DNA from: Clostridium sp.
GTDB taxonomy: Bacteria; Bacillota; Clostridia; Clostridiales; Clostridiaceae
NCBI GenBank assembly: GCA_029257045.1
Contig: JARIDB010000027.1
Span: forward strand, 1 to 35,771
Direction: 5' to 3'
Length of the DNA stretch: 35,771 nt
Shown here: piece after piece, positions 15,721-24,190 of the stretch
Position numbering within the stretch: the stretch's first letter is position 1
Layout of the letters: each line of letters opens with the position of its first letter
The notes under the pieces: generated by a model
What the model saw: the letters and a program-made list of their open reading frames with translations, nothing else
The model's database searches: none
What the model was told of the DNA's origin: nothing
Translations under genes and position numbers: made by a program

Positions 15721-17913
15721 TTAATCTCCATATTCAGAATTTAATACTAGTTTTACATTTGTACCTTTTATTATCATTTCGCCTTTAGGGATACTTTGCC
15801 TAACTATAGCTCCTGTTCCTTCATAAGTATACCCAATTCCCAAATCTTCTAAAAGTTTTATTCCAACTTCTAAAGAATATCCTGATAAATCCGGCATTAT
15901 GACATTTTTATTATAAGTCTCTAAATTACCTGTGTCTATATTAATCTTTGAATTTTCCTTAACTGTATATCCAGGATACGGCTTAACTTCCGTTATTATA
16001 GACCCGTTTCCTAGTATATTATACTTTAAGTTATAATCTTTTAACAGTTTTTTTCCTTCTTCAATAGTAAGTCCTCTTATTTCAGGTATAACTACCTCTT
16101 TAAGTATACTTTCGAAATCATCTTTTGAAATTTCTGAATTCATATAATTAAATATATCTGTAAATAAAATATTAGCTAAAGGTGCAACTATTTGCCCTGC
16201 ATAATATGCTCCTGCGCTAGGTTCATCAATAGATATAAATATTGAAATCCTTGGATCATCAGCTGGAGCAAAACCCGCTAATGATGAAATATATTTTCCT
16301 GCTTCATATCCACCACCATTTGGATTAACCTTTTGAGCAGTACCAGTTTTAGCTGCTACATGGTAACCTTCTACGTAAGCTTTACTTGAACCTCCAAATG
16401 CAACTGTTCTTTCTAAGTAATCTCTTAAAATAGATGTTTTCTCCTCACTTAAAATTTCTGTGATTTTAGGATTAAACTCCTCAACAACAACTTTCCCATT
16501 TTCATCTGTATAGCTAACTTCCTTCATTATATGTGGTTGTATTAACTTTCCTCCATTAACTATGCTATTATATGCTGCCATAAATTGTACTGCATTTACA
16601 GTGTTGGTTTGGCCAAAGGATATAGTTGCTAAATCTGCCTCTGTAATATCTTCAGTTTTTTTTGTTATTCCTTTTGCTTCTCCAGGTAAATCTATTCCAC
16701 TAACTTTTCCAAAACCCATCTTTTTTATATATTCGTTTAGCTTTTCGCGTCCAATTCTTTTACCAATTTCCATAAAACCAACATTACAAGAGTTTTGAAG
16801 TATTTCTGGTAACGTTAAGGTCCCATGGCCTGTTCTTTTCCAACATTTAATAGTATGAGCCCCAACCCTTAAACTTCCGCCACAGTTAAATGTATCAGAT
16901 TCTTTAACTAAATCTTCTTCTAGGTTTCCTATCATAGTAACTATTTTAAATATAGATCCAGGCTCAAAAGTGTCATTTACTAAATGATTTCTCCACATCT
17001 TTTGAACTCTATCGCTGCTATTAGCACCTTCATATCCTTCAGCACCTTCATAAGGCTCATTTGGATTAAAATCTGGTTTATTTACTAAAGCTAGAATTTC
17101 TCCATTATTCGGATTAGTTACTAGTATTGATACCTGTTTAGCTTTATGTTCAATATATGCTTGTTCTGCCACCTTTTCTGCAAAAGCTTGAATATTACTA
17201 TCTGTTGTCAAAATTATATCTCTCCCATCTATTGGAGAGGTAAATTCTGATATAGTATAAGGCAGAGCATCATTATACTTATCAAGTTCAGATATTCTAA
17301 GACCCGGAGTTCCTGATAGATATTTATTATATTGAAGTTCTACTCCCGTAAGTCCTTGTCCGTCAATATTTGTACTACCTAAAACATGAGCTAAAAAGTT
17401 TTCCTTCGGATAATATCTTTTTGTATCTGGTGATACTATAACTCCTGGTATATTTAAATTTTTAACTTTATCCCCAGGCTCCTTTTCTATTCTTCTAACT
17501 AAAGTAGCTGCACCTGCATCTGCTCCACTTGGAAGAGTAGTATTAAGTTTTTTCAAAACCTTTTCCTCTTCCATTTCTAGAGCTTCAGCAACTCTTTTTG
17601 CTATATCTTCTCTTGTTACATTTTCTTTTCTAATATGAGCTCTAATTGAGTTCAAATCAAAATCTACCCTATATACATTAGCAGATAAAGCAAGTTCAAC
17701 ACCATTTCTATCTAATATTCTTCCTCTTCTTGCATCTATTTTTACTTCACTTGTCCATTGTTCTTCAGCTCTTCTAGAATATTCTCCTCTTTTAACTATC
17801 ATAATATAAGAGAGCCTAGTCAATAAAATTCCAAATAAGCAGGTTAATGTAGCAAGCGCTAATGACATTCTTTTTTTCATTAGCGCTTTATCTCTGTAAT
17901 TTTTTTTATTCAA
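15721..17913 (-). CDS. spoVD: Class B penicillin-binding protein with two PASTA domains (SpoVD/FtsI type), TTG start
   Basis: 730-aa transpeptidase that cross-links septal or cortex peptidoglycan. A basic N-terminus and one transmembrane helix (about 14-36) lead to the PBP dimerisation domain (RRGRILDRNGVELALS), then the transpeptidase: EPGSIFKIV (catalytic Ser about residue 320, SxxK), NSCNVGF (SxN) and AAKTGTAQK (KTG, about 524). Two PASTA repeats follow (about 605-662 and 667-728). The start is TTG (17911-17913) with GGAGG 7 bases upstream. Partner of the SEDS protein downstream. SpoVD versus vegetative PbpB cannot be settled by sequence alone. Confidence 0.92.
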   Translation of the reverse strand: MNKKNYRDKALMKKRMSLALATLTCLFGILLTRLSYIMIVKRGEYSRRAEEQWTSEVKIDARRGRILDRNGVELALSANVYRVDFDLNSIRAHIRKENVTREDIAKRVAEALEMEEEKVLKKLNTTLPSGADAGAATLVRRIEKEPGDKVKNLNIPGVIVSPDTKRYYPKENFLAHVLGSTNIDGQGLTGVELQYNKYLSGTPGLRISELDKYNDALPYTISEFTSPIDGRDIILTTDSNIQAFAEKVAEQAYIEHKAKQVSILVTNPNNGEILALVNKPDFNPNEPYEGAEGYEGANSSDRVQKMWRNHLVNDTFEPGSIFKIVTMIGNLEEDLVKESDTFNCGGSLRVGAHTIKCWKRTGHGTLTLPEILQNSCNVGFMEIGKRIGREKLNEYIKKMGFGKVSGIDLPGEAKGITKKTEDITEADLATISFGQTNTVNAVQFMAAYNSIVNGGKLIQPHIMKEVSYTDENGKVVVEEFNPKITEILSEEKTSILRDYLERTVAFGGSSKAYVEGYHVAAKTGTAQKVNPNGGGYEAGKYISSLAGFAPADDPRISIFISIDEPSAGAYYAGQIVAPLANILFTDIFNYMNSEISKDDFESILKEVVIPEIRGLTIEEGKKLLKDYNLKYNILGNGSIITEVKPYPGYTVKENSKINIDTGNLETYNKNVIMPDLSGYSLEVGIKLLEDLGIGYTYEGTGAIVRQSIPKGEMIIKGTNVKLVLNSEYGD

Positions 17914-18007
17914 TTTAATGCCTCCATGTAATTAATAAATAACATGTAGAATACTAAAGTATCCTTTATCTTGGCATGTATCTCATTATATATATATTAG
18001 TAGTGCA

Positions 18008-18442
18008 TTATTTTATATTTTCAAAAAAATCTTTAGTTATGTTAATAACAACAGTATCATCTTTAGTTGGTGTCTTCATTCCTTTAGCCTTAGAAGATTC
18101 TTTAATATCTTCAATTGAAGCATATTTTAACAAATCTACCCTTATAGCTTCGCCTTCAGCTTTAGCTATACTAATTTCCTTATTTACACTTATTAATTGC
18201 TTTTGTAATTTATATACCTTTCCGTTTATTCCAATATTAACAAGACCTAATATTAATGCAATTGAAGCAACTTGAAGCACATTCTTAACAAAAGATTTTT
18301 TTAAATCCTTTTCTCTTTTTTGTTCTTCTCTTTTTCTTCTTTCAAGATTTTCACGGTCTACCCTTTTGTCAAAATCCTCATATTTTCTTTGTGGATTAAT
18401 TGCTGTATTTCCTCTTATATAATCATATTCTCTATTCACCAT
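18008..18442 (-). CDS. ftsL: FtsL-like septum formation protein
   Basis: 144 aa. A long charged cytoplasmic N-terminus (about 1-54, KR-rich) is followed by one transmembrane helix (about 55-72, VLQVASIALILGLVNIG), a coiled coil (about 74-105) and a short extracytoplasmic tail. This bitopic layout between rsmH and the PBP gene is diagnostic of FtsL even though sequence similarity in the family is low. GGGGGA precedes the ATG. It is followed by a 94-base non-coding gap holding a TATATATA run and no clear terminator. Confidence 0.85.
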   Translation of the reverse strand: MVNREYDYIRGNTAINPQRKYEDFDKRVDRENLERRKREEQKREKDLKKSFVKNVLQVASIALILGLVNIGINGKVYKLQKQLISVNKEISIAKAEGEAIRVDLLKYASIEDIKESSKAKGMKTPTKDDTVVINITKDFFENIK

Positions 18443-18477
18443 TTTATTACATCCCCCAAATATTTACTTAACCTTTT

Positions 18478-19410
18478 TTAAAGTTTTTCTATTATTCTAA
18501 GTTTCGCACTTCTACTTCTTGGATTTTCTTCAACCTCTTCTTTACTTGGATCTATAGCTTTTCTGCTAATTAGTTTAACTTTAGCTTTTCCTCCACAAAC
18601 ACAGATTGGAAATTCTCTTGGACAAGTACATGAAGTAGCTAACTCTTTAAATTTTATTTTTACAATTCTATCTTCTAGGGAATGGAATGTTATAATTGCC
18701 ATTCTTCCACCTTTATTTAATCTATTTACTCCATCTTCTATTGCTTTATTTAATATTGAAAGTTCACTATTAACTTCAATCCTTATTGCTTGAAAAGTCC
18801 TTTTTGCTGGATGGGGTCCTTCTCTTCTTGCCTTAGCTGGAATAGCAGCTTTAATTATTTCTACTAATTCCAAAGTTGTTTTTATTGGTTCTTTTTCTCT
18901 TCGTTCAACAATGAACCTCGCAACCCTTTTAGCAAACTTCTCTTCACCATAATCTCTTATAATTCTATAAATTTCTTTTTCCTCATAATTGTTTACTACT
19001 TCATAAGCCGATAAAGAATTATCTCTATTCATCCTCATATCCAAAGGTGCATCCTTCATATAACTAAAGCCTCTTTCAGCTTCATCTAGTTGATAAGATG
19101 ACACTCCTAAATCCATCATCATTCCATCTATTTTTACAATATCTAATTCATTTAAAATTGAATCTATGTTATAAAAATTATCATGAACAAACTTTACATT
19201 TTTATAGTTTTGTAGCCTGTTTTTTGCTGCTTTTAAAGCATCTTCATCTTGATCTATACCTATTAATAATCCATCTTTTGATAAATTCTTTAGTATTTCA
19301 TAAGAATGTCCTGCTCCACCTAAAGTTCCATCAGCATAAATACCATCTTCTTTTATATTTAATCCTTCTATACATTCATTTAAAAGTACAGATACATGTT
19401 TAAAATCCAT
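18478..19410 (-). CDS. rsmH: RsmH (MraW), 16S rRNA m4C1402 methyltransferase
   Basis: 310 aa. The N-terminus [13 protein letters not shown] leads to the SAM site [10 protein letters not shown] (about residues 27-36), with [22 protein letters not shown] and [10 protein letters not shown] as family signatures. The C-terminal [13 protein letters not shown] is typical. A Cys cluster ([14 protein letters not shown]) near residue 262 is common in Firmicute copies. The ATG at 19408-19410 has AAGGAG upstream. It is the second gene of the mraZ operon. Confidence 0.96.
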   Translation of the reverse strand: MDFKHVSVLLNECIEGLNIKEDGIYADGTLGGAGHSYEILKNLSKDGLLIGIDQDEDALKAAKNRLQNYKNVKFVHDNFYNIDSILNELDIVKIDGMMMDLGVSSYQLDEAERGFSYMKDAPLDMRMNRDNSLSAYEVVNNYEEKEIYRIIRDYGEEKFAKRVARFIVERREKEPIKTTLELVEIIKAAIPAKARREGPHPAKRTFQAIRIEVNSELSILNKAIEDGVNRLNKGGRMAIITFHSLEDRIVKIKFKELATSCTCPREFPICVCGGKAKVKLISRKAIDPSKEEVEENPRSRSAKLRIIEKL

Positions 19411-19422
19411 AATATAATCTCC

Positions 19423-19851
19423 TTATATTCCTAATTCACTCATTTTTTCTGCTATTGAGTCAAAATCTATATCCGATTCATTATAATCTTGCCATTTTTC
19501 TTTGCTCCATATTTCAACTCTTGTTAATACTCCTATACTTACTATTTCCTTTTCTATCTTTGCATATTCCTTTAAATTTTGTGGTATTAATCCTCTACCT
19601 TGTTTATCAACTTCAATTTCACAAGCTCCTGAAAAAAAGAATCTCACAAAGGCTCTTGCATCTTTGTTTGTTATTGGTAAAGATTTAAGTTTTTCTTCAA
19701 GTGCTTTCCACTCTTCCATAGGATAAGCATATAAGCATCCATCTAGGCCTTTAGTAATAACAAATTTACTACCTAACCCTTCTCTTAGCTTAGATGGAAC
19801 AATTATTCTATTTTTATTATCTAAAGCATGTTGGTATTCACCAATAAACAT
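19423..19851 (-). CDS. mraZ: MraZ transcriptional regulator
   Basis: 142-aa protein with two tandem AbrB-like half-domains, each with a DxxxR motif: [15 protein letters not shown] (about residues 10-24) and [16 protein letters not shown] (about 80-95). MraZ is a DNA-binding regulator of its own division-cluster operon. The start ATG at 19849-19851 has AAGGTGGG upstream. Three phased CCACTTT boxes lie just upstream of the gene (see separate entry), consistent with autoregulation. Confidence 0.96.
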   Translation of the reverse strand: MFIGEYQHALDNKNRIIVPSKLREGLGSKFVITKGLDGCLYAYPMEEWKALEEKLKSLPITNKDARAFVRFFFSGACEIEVDKQGRGLIPQNLKEYAKIEKEIVSIGVLTRVEIWSKEKWQDYNESDIDFDSIAEKMSELGI

Positions 19852-19858
19852 AATTATC

Positions 19859-19905
19859 CCACCTTTTATAAATATCCTCCACTTTTAACCACTTTCATCC
19901 ACTTT
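19859..19905 (-). promoter_or_regulatory. MraZ operator: phased AAAGTGG boxes
   Basis: On the minus strand AAAGTGG occurs at 19899-19905, 19889-19895 and 19879-19885, an exact 10-bp period, so all face the same side of the helix. A one-mismatch copy, AAGGTGG at 19859-19865, lies two turns further and overlaps the mraZ ribosome-binding site. AAAGTG[T/G] direct repeats are the described MraZ site in Mollicutes. The array covers the region from about +1 to the SD. Confidence 0.85.
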
Positions 19906-19913
19906 ATACTATT

Positions 19914-19942
19914 ATTTTATTAAACTTTTAGCTTTTATTCAA
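19914..19942 (-). promoter_or_regulatory. Putative promoter of the mraZ division-cluster operon
   Basis: TTGAAT (19937-19942) and TAAAAT (19914-19919) on the minus strand are spaced by 17 bp. The predicted transcription start falls at the first MraZ box, giving a leader of about 55 nt. Confidence 0.65.
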
Positions 19943-20139
19943 GTCATATTTAAATATTTATCCATTTATTTTATAATTTTTCTTATTTATATTAAAATTC
20001 CCTCTAAAATAGGAACATTCTTTCTTATTTATTAGTTAAATTGATCTTAAATAAAACTATTACATTTATTTTTTAAATATTTTATCACCAATTTATTATA
20101 AATATCATATATTTTATAAATACCTTCATTATATATAAT
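19943..20139. other. AT-rich spacer between mraZ promoter and ychF terminator
   Basis: Part of the only gene-free stretch over 300 bases (19852-20198). The MraZ boxes, promoter and ychF terminator take up the two ends. In this middle part I see no open frame, RNA gene or convincing repeat. Confidence 0.6.
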
Positions 20140-20180
20140 AAAATCCCTCTTATATGGATAATCCATATAAGAGGGATTTT
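20140..20180 (-). terminator. Strong Rho-independent terminator after ychF
   Basis: A 19-bp perfect stem (AAAATCCCTCTTATATGGA and its complement) with a 3-nt loop sits 18 bases after the ychF stop. A T-rich tail follows on the minus strand; the plus strand also ends in TTTTT. Confidence 0.88.
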
Positions 20181-20198
20181 TAAGCTTAGCATCTGTAA

Positions 20199-21296
20199 TT
20201 AAACATTAAATCTAAAGTTAACTACATCTCCATCTTTCATAACATATTCTTTACCTTCTAATCTATAAAGTCCTTTTTCTTTAGCATGAGCTTCTGACCC
20301 ACATTCTACCAAAGCATCATAGGATACTATCTCCGCTCTAATAAATCCTCTTTCTATATCTGTATGGATTTTACCAGCAGCTTGAGGAGCTTTAGTTCCT
20401 TCTGTAATAGTCCAAGCTCTTACTTCTTGAACTCCAGCTGTAAGATAGCTAATTAATCCTAAAAGTTTATAGCTAAGTTTAATTAGTTTATCTAGGCCAG
20501 ATTCTTTTAGCCCATACTCACTTAACATTTCAAGTTTTTCGTCATCTTCAAGACCTGATAATTCTTCTTCGAGTTTTGCACAAACTATAACAACTTCTGA
20601 ATTTTCAGCTTCTGCATGTTCTCTAACTTTTTTTACATATTCATTTTCTGTATTACATTCCATCATATCATCTTCTGATATGTTGCAAGCATATAATGCT
20701 GGTTTTGAAGTTATCATAAATAATCCTTTTATAATTTCTTGTTCATCTTCATTGACTTCCATAGTTCTTATTGGAAGGTTTTTCTCTAAATGTTCTTTGA
20801 TTCTTTCCATAATAGCATATTCTTCTTTAGATTTCTTATCACCAGATCTTGCTAATTTAGCCGTTCTTTCCATTCTTCTTTCAATAACTTCTAAATCAGC
20901 AAAAATTAGTTCTAAGTTGATAGTTTCTATATCTCTTATAGGATCTACTGAACCTTCAACATGAACAACATTTCCATCATCAAAGCATCTAACAACATGA
21001 ACAATAGCAGACACTTCTCTTATATGAGATAAAAACTTATTTCCTAAGCCTTCTCCCTTTGAAGCTCCTTTTACTAATCCAGCTATATCATAAAACTCTA
21101 CTGATGTATAAATCTTTTTCTTTGTATTATACATTTTTTCTAATACATCTAATCTTTTATCAGGAACACTTACAACTCCTACATTTGGTTCTATTGTACA
21201 AAAAGGATAATTTGCTGATTCCGCTCCAGCTTTTGTTATTGCATTAAATAAAGTACTCTTACCTACATTAGGTAAACCAACTATTCCCAAATTCAT
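20199..21296 (-). CDS. ychF: YchF/OLA1-family redox-regulated P-loop NTPase
   Basis: 365-aa Obg-related NTPase that prefers ATP in characterised members and associates with ribosomes. G1 GLPNVGKSTLFNAIT is at residues 5-19, G3 is DIAGLVKGASKGEGLGNKFL, and a coiled-coil insertion runs about 125-200. The C-terminal TGS-like domain (YLTAGVQEVRAWTITEGTKAPQAAG, then FIRAEIVSYDAL) is complete. The ATG at 21294-21296 has AAAGGA about 11 bases upstream. It is monocistronic, with a clear promoter and terminator. Confidence 0.95.
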   Translation of the reverse strand: MNLGIVGLPNVGKSTLFNAITKAGAESANYPFCTIEPNVGVVSVPDKRLDVLEKMYNTKKKIYTSVEFYDIAGLVKGASKGEGLGNKFLSHIREVSAIVHVVRCFDDGNVVHVEGSVDPIRDIETINLELIFADLEVIERRMERTAKLARSGDKKSKEEYAIMERIKEHLEKNLPIRTMEVNEDEQEIIKGLFMITSKPALYACNISEDDMMECNTENEYVKKVREHAEAENSEVVIVCAKLEEELSGLEDDEKLEMLSEYGLKESGLDKLIKLSYKLLGLISYLTAGVQEVRAWTITEGTKAPQAAGKIHTDIERGFIRAEIVSYDALVECGSEAHAKEKGLYRLEGKEYVMKDGDVVNFRFNV

Positions 21297-21334
21297 CTAT
21301 GTACAGTCCTTTCTCATCTTAAATCATCTTTAAA

Positions 21335-21363
21335 ATTATACTCTAACATAATAATTATTTCAA
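21335..21363 (-). promoter_or_regulatory. Putative sigma-A promoter of ychF
   Basis: TTGAAA (21358-21363) and TATAAT (21335-21340) on the minus strand have an exact 17-bp spacer. No matching sporulation-type promoter for the divergent pdaA was clearly recognised in 21364-21475. Confidence 0.75.
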
Positions 21364-21475
21364 CATATAAGAACTTAATAATCCAATATATTGAATTTAT
21401 GCTTTGAATTTCTACGGGTAATTTTCATTTTTTATTAGATACTAACAACATATGAATTAATAAGGTGGTGAAATT

Positions 21476-22258
21476 ATGAAAAAAAGGTTCTTTTTTTTCC
21501 TATCAATTTTATCTGTAATAGGATTATTTTTTTCTAACGTAGTTTTTGCAAAATCTAATATTTCTGATAATCAAGAATTAAATTGGTATTTTGTTAATAG
21601 GGAAAAAGGTAAAACTCCAGAAGCTCCTAAAGAGTCTGTAAGTTTTTTTAAGGATTATGATGCCTATTATGTTGGTGATACTACTTCAAAAGTTCTATAT
21701 CTTACTTTTGATCAAGGCTATGAAAATGGAAACACTATGAAAATACTTGATATTTTAAAAGAAGAACAAGTTCCTGTAGCTTTCTTTGTTGTTAAGCCTT
21801 ATGTAAAGGAGCAACCTGAAATAATAAAAAGAATGGTTGAGGAAAATCATTTAGTATGTAATCACTCTTCTCATCATCCTTCTATGGCTTCTATAACAGA
21901 TAATGAAAAATTTAATAAAGAATTTTCAGAAGTTGAAGAAGAATATAAAAGTATTACTAACCTTGATATGCCAAAATTCTTCAGGCCTCCAATGGGTAAG
22001 TATTCTAAGACTTCATTAATTAAAACTCAAAATCTAGGATATAAAACAATCTTCTGGAGCTTTGCTTATAAAGATTGGTTAGTAGATAATCAACCAAGTG
22101 AAGAATATGCTATAAACAAAATTTTAAACGGAGCTCACCCAGGTTCAATTATGTTACTTCACTCTGTATCTTCTACTAATACAAAGGTACTTAAAACCGT
22201 TATACAAGAGCTAAAAAAGGAAGGCTACGAATTTAAATCTTTAATAGATCTTCAATAA
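21476..22258 (+). CDS. pdaA: PdaA-type polysaccharide deacetylase (muramic delta-lactam)
   Basis: 260-aa secreted NodB-fold deacetylase. A signal peptide (about 1-25, ending VVFA/KSN) precedes a delta-lactam-type N-terminus (LNWYFVNREKGKTPEAP). Motif 1 is YLTFDQGYENG near residue 77; the PdaA branch has TFD[N/Q]GYENG where most NodB enzymes have TFDDG. Motif 2 is CNHSSHHPSM (zinc histidines), motif 3 RPPMGKYS, and the C-terminal motif IMLLHSVS. In B. subtilis PdaA deacetylates MurNAc to allow delta-lactam formation in the spore cortex, so this gene supports a spore-former. AAGGTGGTG precedes the ATG. Confidence 0.92.
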   Translation: MKKRFFFFLSILSVIGLFFSNVVFAKSNISDNQELNWYFVNREKGKTPEAPKESVSFFKDYDAYYVGDTTSKVLYLTFDQGYENGNTMKILDILKEEQVPVAFFVVKPYVKEQPEIIKRMVEENHLVCNHSSHHPSMASITDNEKFNKEFSEVEEEYKSITNLDMPKFFRPPMGKYSKTSLIKTQNLGYKTIFWSFAYKDWLVDNQPSEEYAINKILNGAHPGSIMLLHSVSSTNTKVLKTVIQELKKEGYEFKSLIDLQ

Positions 22259-22365
22259 ATAATTAATATCTAACAGGTTATTTCTTTTAATATTTACTCC
22301 AAGTTATCACAAACTATTATATGTTAACCCTAAACTAAAGTAATAAATTATTATAGTTTTATAAA

Positions 22366-22392
22366 AAAAAATAGCCATTAAGGCTATTTTTT
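22366..22392. terminator. Bidirectional terminator between pdaA and the cyclodeaminase gene
   Basis: The stem AAAAAATAGCC / GGCTATTTTTT with a 5-nt loop gives U-runs on both strands and serves convergent genes. The cyclodeaminase stop codon (22392-22394) touches its right edge. Confidence 0.85.
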
Positions 22393-23039
22393 TATTCTGG
22401 ATATATAGCATTATTAACTTCTTTAAGTAAAAGGTTTTTAATTTTTTCTGATTTCATTAAAATATTATTGCATCTATCTAAAACATTATTATATTCTTCA
22501 TCTTCTCTTAATGAGTTTAGGTTTATTTTCACATTTAATATTGCACTTTCTATTGAAGCATTTAATAAAATAGCTGCAACTCCTGCATCAGATATTAAAT
22601 TCTTATTTCCATACTTTATAGCAAATTCAATATTCGAATAGTACTTTAAAGCTTCTTCTCCTAGTAGTAATGGAGTCTTCATAGCTTTTATTGTATTTTC
22701 TTTTATTGCATCTTTTCTTATTTCTTTTTGTTTTTCAGTTTCCTTTTTAAGTTTAAAGCTATCCATTAAATTCAAGAAGTCTTTTCTATCCTGTTCCATA
22801 AACTTTTGAAGTTTATCTGTTAATTCTTTAGACTCTTCTGACATTAAAATCATTCTTGCCTTTTCCTCTGAATTTAATCTCTCAAAAGCTTTTTTACCTA
22901 TAGTTATAGAATAAACCATAGAGTTTAAACTTGTTGCTAAGGCTGCTACTAAAGCCGCTGTGCTTCCTCCACCAGGGGAAGGCATGCTAGAAGACAATTC
23001 CTCTATAAATTTATCTATGCTATAATCTTTAAATTCCAC
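22392..23039 (-). CDS. Cyclodeaminase/cyclohydrolase family protein (FTCD_C / FchA-like), GTG start
   Basis: 215-aa helical protein of the formiminotransferase-cyclodeaminase C-terminal family, which includes methenyl-THF cyclohydrolase FchA. The N-terminal signature SSSMPSPGGGSTAALVAAL (about residues 16-34) is the family's folate-binding glycine motif, and NLISDAGVAAILL matches the later conserved block. The start is GTG (23037-23039) with AGAGGTG upstream. It is last in the tagA-GT-GT operon, 14 bases after the GT4 gene. No other folate gene is nearby, so the actual substrate is uncertain. Confidence 0.82.
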   Translation of the reverse strand: MEFKDYSIDKFIEELSSSMPSPGGGSTAALVAALATSLNSMVYSITIGKKAFERLNSEEKARMILMSEESKELTDKLQKFMEQDRKDFLNLMDSFKLKKETEKQKEIRKDAIKENTIKAMKTPLLLGEEALKYYSNIEFAIKYGNKNLISDAGVAAILLNASIESAILNVKINLNSLREDEEYNNVLDRCNNILMKSEKIKNLLLKEVNNAIYPE

Positions 23040-23053
23040 ATTAACACCTCTTT

Positions 23054-24190
23054 TTATATTAATTCTTTATATACATTAATTATCTTATTAGTTATTTCTT
23101 TTTCAGAATACCTTTTTATGCAATCTTCTCTAATTTTCAAAGGATTGTATTCTTTGATATTATCCTTTATTTTAGCCATGCCTTTAGCTAGCTCATCTAT
23201 ATTATCTATATTTACTATTATTCCATTTTCCTTATTAATTATATCCTCAGCTCCACCATTATAAGTTCCAATTACAGGTTTACCAGAAGCTAAAGCTTCA
23301 ATATAAACAACTCCAAAAGTTTCATATCGTGAGGCTAAAACAAAAGTATCGCAATTTCTCATATTATAAGAAACTTCTTCTCTTGATAGTGTTCCTAAAA
23401 ATTCAACCTTATTAGTAATTCCTAACTTTTCTGTGAGTTTAATCAGATTGTCTTTTTGACTTCCTTCTCCTCCAATAATTAATTTAGAGTTAGTATTTTT
23501 AAAACCTTTGCTAAAAGCCTTAATTAAAGTATCCATTCCCTTTTCCCCTTCTAAGAAAGCTAATGAAAAAAAGGTGAATTCTTTATTATTATTCTCTTTT
23601 ATACTAAAATTATCTATTGGAATTAAATTAGGTATAACTAAAATGTCATCTCTATTAGTTAAATTAATTAATTCTTTTTTAAGTGCATTTCCTACTGTTA
23701 TAAGTTTATCTGCCATTTTGTAGGAATCTATTATGTAAGGCTTATAACTTTCTTTAAGGTAATAAGCCTTTTTAATAGAAGAGTGTTCTGTTATTATTAA
23801 TGGAATATTATATTTCTTTGATATGTAATTTGCACTTATTCCTGCCCAAAATGAAGATTGACAATGAATAATGTCAACTTTACCTTCTTTACTTGTAACT
23901 TCTTTATATAATATATCCATTCTTTTATTAAAAATATAGAACATTCTTTTATTCTTTGGAAGAAAATTAAAATTTTTATACCTATAAGTTTTTAAGCCTT
24001 CTTCTATATTAATATTAACTCCTATTTTTTCTTTTATCTTACCAATTAGTATTAAAGGCCAAATTTCATTATAAGCTACAGTTATTTTTATTCCTTCTTT
24101 TTGAAGAGCCTTTGCCTGTTCTTTAAAAAAGCTACCATGAACTGGATTTCTATTATTACTATACCAAGAAGGTATAAACATTACATGCAT
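23054..24190 (-). CDS. GT4-family glycosyltransferase
   Basis: 378 aa, GT-B fold. The N-terminus MHVMFIPSWYSNNRNPVHGSFFKEQA is an acceptor-side loop typical of GT4. The donor site has GGEGSQKDNLIKL (about 240), FLGTLSREEV, and SRYETFGVVYIEALASGKPVI (about 286-306), which contains the GT4 EX7E-type motif. The start codon follows the stop of the upstream GT gene with no gap (GAATAAATG) and the SD lies inside that gene, so the pair is translationally coupled. It probably builds a cell-surface glycan with the TagA-like enzyme; the sugar is unknown. Confidence 0.9.
   Translation of the reverse strand: MHVMFIPSWYSNNRNPVHGSFFKEQAKALQKEGIKITVAYNEIWPLILIGKIKEKIGVNINIEEGLKTYRYKNFNFLPKNKRMFYIFNKRMDILYKEVTSKEGKVDIIHCQSSFWAGISANYISKKYNIPLIITEHSSIKKAYYLKESYKPYIIDSYKMADKLITVGNALKKELINLTNRDDILVIPNLIPIDNFSIKENNNKEFTFFSLAFLEGEKGMDTLIKAFSKGFKNTNSKLIIGGEGSQKDNLIKLTEKLGITNKVEFLGTLSREEVSYNMRNCDTFVLASRYETFGVVYIEALASGKPVIGTYNGGAEDIINKENGIIVNIDNIDELAKGMAKIKDNIKEYNPLKIREDCIKRYSEKEITNKIINVYKELI

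Noticed and set aside
19098-19403. Plus-strand open frames opposite rsmH, mraZ, ychF, spoVD, ftsL and mutS2
   Set aside because: They are antisense shadows of well-supported genes, with low-complexity Leu/His/Ser-rich translations and no SD.
19943-20139. Possible small RNA or small gene in the mraZ-ychF spacer
   Set aside because: There are no convincing open frames, hairpins or promoter-terminator pairs beyond those assigned.
21364-21475. Sigma-G type promoter for pdaA
   Set aside because: No -10 CATNNTA and -35 pair at 17-18 bp spacing could be matched with confidence.
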